Of a stretch of DNA of 42,840 bases, positions 22,926-28,482 are shown in pieces. The notes beneath the pieces were generated by a model. It was not told where the DNA came from. It saw nothing but the letters and a program-made list of their open reading frames with translations, and ran no database searches. A program made the translations under genes and the position numbers. This DNA comes from Verrucomicrobiota bacterium (lineage in GTDB: Bacteria > Verrucomicrobiota > Verrucomicrobiia > Limisphaerales > UBA8199), in assembly GCA_003176045.1 (NCBI GenBank), contig PSRM01000113.1:1-42840 (forward strand), in the 5' to 3' direction. Each line of letters begins with the position of its first letter. The first letter of the stretch is position 1.

Positions 22926-23207
22926 CGCGGATGGGCCAAATGGTTCGTGCCATACCACACCATCTTTCGAAATCTCAAGTGCCTTGCTCCGTCGCAACTG
23001 TCTCCCGCCGCCGTCCGAGCCCTCTTCATACTCGATAAGCTCATATATGCGTCCGCATGTAGCCCAGCTCTGGCACGGTGCGACGTTTGGCTCCCGGTCC
23101 CATGGAATCTTAGCGCGCCGACGTAGCTCACGGAGCGCGTCCTCAAGTGTCCCAAACTCGCCGTGCAGCTCAGCGTGAAGTTCATCTTCAATAATAAATT
23201 TCACCAT
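22920..23207 (-). CDS. Hypothetical 95-residue protein
   Basis: Small soluble acidic N-terminus ('MVKFIIEDELHAELHGEFGT') followed by a charged helix 'LEDALRELRRRAKIPW' and a C-terminal beta-rich part ending 'EISKDGVVWHEPFGPSAA'. It starts 15 bp after the stop of the 197-residue gene at 23223-23816, so the two are cotranscribed. Its stop codon lies within the attC-like element. No recognised family. Confidence 0.65.
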   Translation of the reverse strand: MVKFIIEDELHAELHGEFGTLEDALRELRRRAKIPWDREPNVAPCQSWATCGRIYELIEYEEGSDGGGRQLRRSKALEISKDGVVWHEPFGPSAA

Positions 23208-23222
23208 GCGTGAAGCGGCCTA

Positions 23223-23816
23223 TTAACCTTCATCCTTCCTGGCGGGCCTGCCGCCGAGCACCTCGATGCAATACTTCCGATTCCGCGCGACTAACTCCTC
23301 AAGTTCCTTCTCCTCCGCGGCACGGTATGCACCCCATGTCTCCAGAGACGTGCGCTTCACCCAGACAGCGGCCTTGCGGTCATAGACCGCGTCTTTCTTA
23401 AGCCAGCGGACGACGGTGGAATACCACCTCTCAAACGCGAGGACGTCGTACGCCGGGATGCCTGAAAAGTATTTGCTCCAGTAGAGGCGACCGCGCCCGC
23501 CGCCGCGAGAGTGTTGGAAACTGTGCCTGGAGTACTCCAACAACGGTGCCGCATCCTTGTTGCTGACGAACCAGTGGCCATTCGTTGTGCCACTCCGGTC
23601 CGCCGTGACCGTCCCGTACTCCGGCGACCATGCGAAAGCTGTATTCCAGACGTAAAACATGGTATGGCCCTCACCGCAATCAAACGAATCCACCCACAAT
23701 GAGTCAACTGTCGGAGCAGATGAGACAAACAGCTTCACCTCGGCAATCGATCTGAGGAAAGTCAGGAATGCTCGCTCGTCTGCGGAGGTTAATGCAATGG
23801 CTGTTTGCTTTCCCAT
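23223..23816 (-). CDS. Hypothetical protein, 197 residues
   Basis: Starts MGKQTAIALTSADERAFLTF at 23816. An ATG 42 bp upstream is possible but adds a poorly conserved-looking leader. The protein is soluble and aromatic-rich ('FYVWNTAFAWSPEYG', 'YDVLAFERWYSTVVRWL') and ends in a charged helix. A GTTAGCC sequence lies about 12 bp before the start, reminiscent of a cassette boundary but not a full attC match. First gene of a two-gene unit with the 95-residue protein. No function recognised. Confidence 0.65.
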   Translation of the reverse strand: MGKQTAIALTSADERAFLTFLRSIAEVKLFVSSAPTVDSLWVDSFDCGEGHTMFYVWNTAFAWSPEYGTVTADRSGTTNGHWFVSNKDAAPLLEYSRHSFQHSRGGGRGRLYWSKYFSGIPAYDVLAFERWYSTVVRWLKKDAVYDRKAAVWVKRTSLETWGAYRAAEEKELEELVARNRKYCIEVLGGRPARKDEG

Positions 23817-23969
23817 TAATGTGCTCCCGGCTAACGTTTCGGATAGTAAACCCTCCAAAACCTGCGTGCAATAGCCTTGAAAGCATGGTCTTTCTGCGCC
23901 TCGGGGCTCCCTCCCAAATCAGCATCGAATTCCCTTGCGCTCCCTTCATTCGCAGCGCCAAATGCTCCT

Positions 23970-24872
23970 ATGAACCGAAGACAATTTATTCAAACGACGG
24001 CTGTCGCGGGCATAGCCACGACTGTGCTGCCGTCCAATCCACTCCTTGCCCTGGATTCAGCCAAAGGCGTGAATTGGCCGATCGGCTGTTTCAATCGGCC
24101 ATGGGTTGGCGATAAAAAGAATTGGGGCTTTGACGCCGCGCTGGATGGCATCAAGGAGGCGGGGTACACTTTGACGGGCCTGTTGACGCGGTCGGCCAAG
24201 GAGCCGTTCATCGGGTCGGATGCGACACCGGAATACCTGGCGGCGTTGAAGAAGAAAATCGCCGAGCACGGGCTGAAGGTGAACATGGCCGCGTTGCGAA
24301 CTAAAAACGATTTGCCGCTGGAGGATCAAATCAGCGATGTGCGCCGGCAAATTGATAATGGGAAAACGGTGGGAGTGGAGTTTCTACTGACGTTCGGCGT
24401 GGACAATGCCGCCCATTTGAAGAATTACCTGAAACTGATGCAGCACGCGGCGGCTTACGCGCAGGAGCGCGCGATGAAGCTGGTGCTCAAGCCGCACGGG
24501 GGCGAAAGCGGCGGCGCGGAGGAAATCATCCGCGTCCTGGAGCAGGTGAACCACCCGAATTTCAAAATCTGGTTCGACGCGGGTAATATCATCTATTACA
24601 CCGGGCGCGACCCGGCGGACCAGCTCAAACCAATCGCCCGGCACGTGACGGGTTTCTGCGCGAAAGATTGCGACCGGCAGAAAGGGAGCGTGTGGCTGGA
24701 ATTTGGGAAAGGCAAAGTGGATTTCCCGGCGGTGTTCGCGGTGCTCAAGAAGGCGGGATTCAACGGGCCAGTGATGGTGGAGTGCTGCGCGCCGGGTGAA
24801 ACGCCGGAAATCGTGACCGCCAACGCGCGAACGAACCGGCAGTTTTTGGAGAAGTTGTTTGCGAGTCACTGA
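23970..24872 (+). CDS. Tat-exported sugar phosphate isomerase/epimerase-like TIM barrel (AP endonuclease 2 fold)
   Basis: A 300-residue protein of the xylose-isomerase-like TIM-barrel family. It begins with a Tat signal 'MNRRQFIQTTAVAG', which fixes the start at 23970 rather than further upstream. Barrel features include 'ALDGIKEAGYTLTGLL', 'KLVLKPHGGESGG', 'FKIWFDAGNIIYY' (metal-ligand region), 'HVTGFCAKDCDRQ' and 'GPVMVECCAPGETPE'. Exported members are common in Verrucomicrobia and Planctomycetes and are thought to work on sugars or sugar derivatives; the reaction here is unknown. It lies within the accessory island but resembles core metabolic genes more than its neighbours. Confidence 0.85.
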   Translation: MNRRQFIQTTAVAGIATTVLPSNPLLALDSAKGVNWPIGCFNRPWVGDKKNWGFDAALDGIKEAGYTLTGLLTRSAKEPFIGSDATPEYLAALKKKIAEHGLKVNMAALRTKNDLPLEDQISDVRRQIDNGKTVGVEFLLTFGVDNAAHLKNYLKLMQHAAAYAQERAMKLVLKPHGGESGGAEEIIRVLEQVNHPNFKIWFDAGNIIYYTGRDPADQLKPIARHVTGFCAKDCDRQKGSVWLEFGKGKVDFPAVFAVLKKAGFNGPVMVECCAPGETPEIVTANARTNRQFLEKLFASH

Positions 24873-24907
24873 TCCTGGACTACGCCAGTTTTGCTTTTTG
24901 GCACTAG

Positions 24908-25075
24908 GGCGAACTCGAAACCGTTTTCGACAACATCCAGCGTGAGTGGGGCTGGCTCGCCGCATTACCGGCGCAACGGTTTAGGTTGATGGGGGCGCAA
25001 ATATTCGCGCGTAAAGGAGGATTCAGGGTTCAGGATTTCGACGATGGTATTCGAGCGTGCAAAAACGTTAATTAG
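24908..25075 (+). pseudogene. Possible degraded coding remnant
   Basis: An open stretch between two stops with protein-like content ('ETVFDNIQREWGWLAALPAQ'), but no start codon in a sensible place and no intact gene. It may be the tail of a lost gene. The rest of 24873-25150 holds only three acgtttagt repeats. Confidence 0.25.
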
Positions 25076-25084
25076 TGGCAATTG

Positions 25085-25135
25085 ACGTTTAGTTACGTTT
25101 AGTGCCCTTTAAGTAACGGCTCGCAAACGTTTAGT
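25085..25135. repeat. Three copies of acgtttagt
   Basis: Copies at 25085-25093, 25095-25103 and 25127-25135, with a related 'acgttaattagt' just upstream, in otherwise featureless DNA beyond the 3' end of the second small-basic-protein gene. Confidence 0.6.
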
Positions 25136-25150
25136 GACGGGTCCGCGAGT

Positions 25151-25345
25151 TTAGGAACCGCTATGGGGCTTTACAAGTCGGCGCCCTTTTGGGGATACGC
25201 GCTTTCTGTGCTTGGGGACCGGTCGGCGTGGCAGTGGAAAACCGCCCATACGCAAGCTTTGGAGATTGCCCGCAAAAAAAGGATGCCGATCTTCAATTTC
25301 CAACATCTCTTCCCATGTCAAAAGCTTCCGCCCGTTCTCATTCAT
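25151..25345 (-). CDS. Small basic protein of the GNAT module, second copy
   Basis: A 64-residue protein whose first 37 residues match the protein at 22065-22271: 'KLLTWEEMLEIEDRHPFFAG' then 'NLQSLRMGG'. The basic tail differs in sequence but not in character ('PKHRKRVSPKGRRLVK'). It lies 31 bp after the stop of a truncated GNAT gene, the same gap as in the first copy. DNA similarity between the copies is only moderate, so this is not a recent duplication. Retention of this gene although its GNAT partner is broken is notable. Confidence 0.68.
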   Translation of the reverse strand: MNENGRKLLTWEEMLEIEDRHPFFAGNLQSLRMGGFPLPRRPVPKHRKRVSPKGRRLVKPHSGS

Positions 25346-25376
25346 AATTCCAGCATCTCACGCTTCGACCGTAAAT

Positions 25377-25568
25377 TCAAGCTCTGCCGGGAAGATTAGC
25401 GAATTCGCGCAAGCAGTGTTGGAAGATTTCTCCCGTGATGAAGAAGTGATCCGTTACCGCCTCCAGCCCGAGCAACCTTTGATAAAATCTCGCTGAATTC
25501 TCCGTTGCTTCGCCCCAGACAGTCTTTATTCCCAAGTCCTCTAGTTGGGAATTTGATCCGGCAGGCAT
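25377..25568 (-). pseudogene. Truncated GNAT acetyltransferase (C-terminal fragment)
   Basis: The last about 50 residues ('KTVWGEATENSARFYQRLLG', 'LEAVTDHFFITGEIFQHCLR') match the end of the GNAT protein at 21425-22033. The N-terminal two thirds, including the acetyl-CoA loop, are absent. The frame meets a stop about 12 codons upstream of the first ATG. The fragment overlaps, in another frame, the end of the hypothetical gene at 25396-25950, marking a recombination junction near 25560. Confidence 0.75.
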
Positions 25569-25950
25569 TTGCCATATATCGCACGTGCTTATCGTCGCTT
25601 AGAATTTTCGCCCTCCAAAACAGAGCGTTCTGAATTAGCTGCATGTCGCCGAGAATGTGCCGATTGTCCTTGTCAAAAAATAGGTTCCGAGCGCCGCGCT
25701 TGTGAAGCAGAAGGTCTGCATACGCATAGCGAGCGACCTCGATGCTCTTAATAAAATCCTTACAGCAGTTTTGAAGTTCAGAGCAGATTTTACCATGAAG
25801 TAGGGCGTGTTTCGCTTTCCTCGTTTCAAAGGTTTCTTGCTCCAATTCACCAATGGCTTTGACGGCTAACAAGTCGAGGATTTTGTGCTTGTCGCAACCG
25901 ACATCTGCAGAATCATCCCAGACTTTCCCTGCACTTTCCCATTTCACCAT
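25396..25950 (-). CDS. Hypothetical protein with PIN-like C-terminal region, run-on into GNAT remnant
   Basis: As drawn, 184 residues starting 'MVKWESAGKVWDD'. Residues up to about 135 look like real protein. The stretch 'DMQLIQNALFWRAKILSDDK' followed by 'HVRYMANAC' is reminiscent of the last strands of PIN-domain nucleases (acidic residue, helix, then the strand with 'SDD'). The last about 40 residues are an out-of-frame reading of the GNAT fragment, so the native stop codon was lost at the junction. It starts 13 bp after the J-domain gene and is probably cotranscribed with it. PIN assignment is weak; it could be an unrelated fold. Confidence 0.5.
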   Translation of the reverse strand: MVKWESAGKVWDDSADVGCDKHKILDLLAVKAIGELEQETFETRKAKHALLHGKICSELQNCCKDFIKSIEVARYAYADLLLHKRGARNLFFDKDNRHILGDMQLIQNALFWRAKILSDDKHVRYMANACRIKFPTRGLGNKDCLGRSNGEFSEILSKVARAGGGNGSLLHHGRNLPTLLARIR

Positions 25951-25963
25951 CTCAAAACGATTC

Positions 25964-26446
25964 CTATTTTGTTATTACCTTGTCGATGTTCACGGCCACA
26001 ACAAGATCGACAACAAGGAGCCCGACGCTCAACAAGATGATCGCTAAACCCATGAGCTTCCAATTCCAAATGGATCGCCGGTCGAGTTTAGCTTGAATGA
26101 CGCTCTCTGGAAGCCGAGATTCAGAGTCTTCAGGGTCGTGGCTGGCCACGTCATTATCCGAGCCCTGCGAATCAGGAGACTCTTGATTTTCTTCATGAAC
26201 ACGCTCTTCGTTGAAGTCGTTGGATTCAAAAGCCTGCGGATCCTCGTACCACTTTTGAAGAATCTCGTAGGCGCTGTTGATCTGTTTCAGCTTCTCTTGT
26301 GCTTTTATCTGCAACTTTGGGTCGTTTGAAAATCGGTCAGGATGCCAGACCTTGGCCATTTGGCGGTATGCCTGCTTAGCTTCCTGACGCGAAGCATCTG
26401 GTTCCAGTTCAAGCAGCTCGAATGACAATAACACTTCGTTCGTCAT
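25964..26446 (-). CDS. Tail-anchored J-domain (DnaJ-like) protein
   Basis: A 160-residue co-chaperone-like protein. The J domain (about 6-70) has the HPD motif in 'AKVWHPDRFS', helix III/IV residues 'QEKLKQINSAYEIL', and thus should stimulate an Hsp70 ATPase. An acidic low-complexity linker (about 75-120, 'SDNDVASHDPEDSES') leads to one C-terminal membrane helix 'LMGLAIILLSVGLLVVDLVV', so the J domain faces the cytoplasm at the membrane. No G/F or zinc-finger domain, unlike housekeeping DnaJ. It lies 6 bp after the zinc-ribbon membrane protein gene and 13 bp before the PIN-like gene; these three form one operon. Confidence 0.85.
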   Translation of the reverse strand: MTNEVLLSFELLELEPDASRQEAKQAYRQMAKVWHPDRFSNDPKLQIKAQEKLKQINSAYEILQKWYEDPQAFESNDFNEERVHEENQESPDSQGSDNDVASHDPEDSESRLPESVIQAKLDRRSIWNWKLMGLAIILLSVGLLVVDLVVAVNIDKVITK

Positions 26447-26452
26447 TGTTTC

Positions 26453-27064
26453 CTATCTCTCTGTGGTGATTACCTTGACCCATTGGTAATGACATATTGG
26501 ACACTCGTACAGGTTGCGGTGAGTCGATACCGCCACGGGGACAGTCTCCGACCGCTCTATGGTATAGACTCGCTCCCCGCGCCGATTCCGGACGGGTTCG
26601 TGACGTGTGACATTTCGATATCTGGTATAGCCAGACAGGAACCTTTTATCCCTCTGAACGGTTGTGATCAGCCTCGAGCATCCTCCGCAGAAAGCGATCT
26701 CGCCTTTGTAAATAACAACGGCCAATCCTATGATTGTACATAGTACTCCAAACTCAATTCCGCCAATCGCGTATCCCAAAGCTTGAATCGAGTAACCAGC
26801 AAACACCCCATATGCGCACCCGCCTGTTGCCAGCAAAACTGTTGCTCCAATAGTTAGACACACCTTCTTTAGATTGAATAAAGATGGGCTCGATGCATAA
26901 AAATTCTTAAAGCCGAAACGGAAGCAGAGGAAGCATACGACCAAATGGACGACTAAAAAAAAGATCGCCAAATGATCCTTATTATCCCCGCAAATATGCA
27001 GGAGAGTTTGTAGAGCTTTTCCTGTTGTGTTGTTGACGAAAGATTGGAAATCTGTCGTGCTCAT
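26453..27064 (-). CDS. Membrane protein with C-terminal zinc ribbon
   Basis: A 203-residue protein with three or four membrane helices ('AIFFLVVHLVVCFLCFRFGF', 'VCLTIGATVLLATGGCAYGV', 'GGIEFGVLCTIIGLAVVIY'). A cytosolic C-terminal region follows with two CxxC knuckles, 'CGGC' at about 127 and 'CPIC' at about 191, which can form a zinc ribbon. First gene of the three-gene operon with the J-domain protein. The AT-richer sequence compared with flanking glycosidase genes suggests horizontal origin (judged by eye). No named family recognised. Confidence 0.7.
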   Translation of the reverse strand: MSTTDFQSFVNNTTGKALQTLLHICGDNKDHLAIFFLVVHLVVCFLCFRFGFKNFYASSPSLFNLKKVCLTIGATVLLATGGCAYGVFAGYSIQALGYAIGGIEFGVLCTIIGLAVVIYKGEIAFCGGCSRLITTVQRDKRFLSGYTRYRNVTRHEPVRNRRGERVYTIERSETVPVAVSTHRNLYECPICHYQWVKVITTER

Positions 27065-27346
27065 ACTGGCAATCTCGACTTCTGATTGTTTAGGCGCGAG
27101 CTGTACTTGTCAATCCGAAGAGTCTGCCGCACACACGCCAGACACTACTACGCTGGCTTTCTGAACAACCTGATTTTGGACATTTGCCCGCCACCCGCTC
27201 TCGCCGGGCACGTTGTCATTTCGTTGACGCCTCGTGGCCAGCGGCGCGGAGTGAATGGCCGTTTCGCATAATATCTATGAAATGGCAGGCGACTATAGGC
27301 CAAAGCCGGGTTGACCCATTTGGTCGTAGGAAGTAAGGTGGTTGCG

Positions 27347-27691
27347 ATGCAACTGACTATCGAAATCCCGGATGAGTTGGCCCAGAGAGCGGAGGCCGAA
27401 CGCGCCCGGCTCATTGCGCTGATTCACCGGACGTTGCAGCGGCCAGGGGCGGGTCGAACGGGCATTATTCAGGAGGTCTTCGAGTTTCTCGCCAGCGGTC
27501 CTTCGCCGGAGCAGATCCTGGCTTTCCGGCCGTCGCAGCTAGCAGTGGACCGCTTGTCGGAGTTGCTGGATAAAAATCGGGAAAGCTCCCTGTCCGCCGA
27601 GGAGGAATCAGAACTCGACACCATGCAATCCCTCAATCATCTGTTCGCGCTGTTGAAGGTCCAAGCCCACCAGCAGCAACCAGGAAAATAG
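27347..27691 (+). CDS. Small helical protein preceding an HNH endonuclease
   Basis: A 114-residue protein beginning 'MQLTIEIPDELAQRAEAERA', which resembles the beta strand plus helix start of antitoxin-like or DNA-binding proteins. The C-terminal half is helical with 'ILAFRPSQLAVDRLSELLDK' and 'SLSAEEESELD'. The ATG at 27347 is chosen because AAGGTGG lies 6 bases upstream; a longer start at 27311 is less likely. It is followed after 3 bp by the HNH gene. Pairs of this kind occur in many bacteria to my knowledge, but the role is not established. Confidence 0.75.
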   Translation: MQLTIEIPDELAQRAEAERARLIALIHRTLQRPGAGRTGIIQEVFEFLASGPSPEQILAFRPSQLAVDRLSELLDKNRESSLSAEEESELDTMQSLNHLFALLKVQAHQQQPGK

Positions 27692-27694
27692 CCA

Positions 27695-28099
27695 GTGAGG
27701 GCCGCTGAGGACCTTTGGCTCACGGTGCGGCAGCGTGCCCAAGGACGTTGCGAGTATTGCCTCATCCGGGAGGCGGTCTTCCTTTTCCCACATCATGTGG
27801 ATCATGTTCGGGCAGTCCAGCACGGCGGGCTAACGGTCCTGGAAAACCTGGCCCTGGCTTGCCCGGACTGCAACCGTCTCAAGGGACCGAACCTTTCGTC
27901 GGTGGACCCGGATTCCGACCAGCCGACCTGGCTCTTCAACCCTCGGCGAGACAGTTGGAGCGAGCATTTTGCGCTTGAGGGAGCCTTCATCAGGGGCCTG
28001 ACGGCGGTCGGACGCGCGACCGTCTTTCTGCTTCAGTTCAATGCGGAGGAAAGACTGAAGCTTCGGCAACGGCTGCTGCGGCTTGGTCTTTTTCCATAA
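27695..28099 (+). CDS. HNH endonuclease
   Basis: A 134-residue protein starting at GTG. It contains a zinc-bound HNH nuclease core: 'GRCEYC' (first CxxC), 'HVDHVRAVQHGG' (catalytic His with preceding Asp/His) and 'LENLALACPDCNRLKG' (Asn plus second CxxC). It should nick or cut DNA. The core spans about residues 18-72, and a helical C-terminus follows. It is translated from the same mRNA as the small protein just upstream. No restriction-modification partners are adjacent. Possible roles include homing, defence or a toxin-like pair. Confidence 0.85.
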   Translation: MRAAEDLWLTVRQRAQGRCEYCLIREAVFLFPHHVDHVRAVQHGGLTVLENLALACPDCNRLKGPNLSSVDPDSDQPTWLFNPRRDSWSEHFALEGAFIRGLTAVGRATVFLLQFNAEERLKLRQRLLRLGLFP

Positions 28100-28192
28100 G
28101 CCGTGTCTCGCAGCTCCAACTGAAGATTGAGTAGGGATGAAAGAAAACCGCCGAGCGTTTCAACGCTGCAATCGTGGGCCGACGCGGAATAA

Positions 28193-28242
28193 GTCCCGTT
28201 AGGGACGACAGAATTACTTTCTGTTTCGTTCCTACGGGACTC
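28193..28242. repeat. Long imperfect hairpin, 'gtcccgtagggacg' type REP-like element
   Basis: Arms of about 22 bases (agtcccgttagggacg... and ...cgttcctacgggact) pair with one bulge around 'attactt'. Flanking sequence has 'gcgtttcaacgctg' and 'aaacgctggg', giving further pairing over about 28150-28315. The type is widespread in Verrucomicrobia and other phyla and is often linked to REP-associated transposases, none of which is in this window. Confidence 0.75.
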
Positions 28243-28344
28243 GCACCTTCAATCGCCCTCACCCAGCCTTGAAATTGAAACGCTGGGCTATTGTCTGTCG
28301 TCCCTCCGGGACTAAGGCAGGCTGCATTTCAGTTAGTGGTATTC

Positions 28345-28410
28345 GGTTGGAAACCTGCGATACAGCCCCCGAAAGGTTCGGGGCAGGCAGACTCGGAATC
28401 TGCGCTACGG
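28345..28410. repeat. Degenerate palindromic repeat, third copy of the 6051-6183 family
   Basis: 'ttggaaacctgcgatacagc' at one end and 'aatctgcgctac' at the other, with 'cccccgaaaggttcggggc' between. It matches the two other copies in both outer motifs, but here the inner part is replaced. Confidence 0.65.
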
Positions 28411-28482
28411 ACTTGGTCACTTGCCCTGCCCTGTCCTCAAAATAAACGACTGGCGCGCATATCGGAGTTCCTGTCAGTGTAA

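Larger units (their letters stand above)
28100..28482. other. Repeat-filled intergenic region
   Basis: 383 bp with no gene. It holds the hairpin element at 28193-28242, a second arm pair CCCAGC...GCTGGG at about 28263-28288, and the palindromic copy at 28345-28410. The GH gene promoter should lie near the end but is not recognisable. Confidence 0.6.

Noticed and set aside
24876-24900. Possible terminator after the TIM-barrel gene (ctgg...ccag then T-rich)
   Set aside because: Stem of only 4 bp and interrupted T run; too weak to call.
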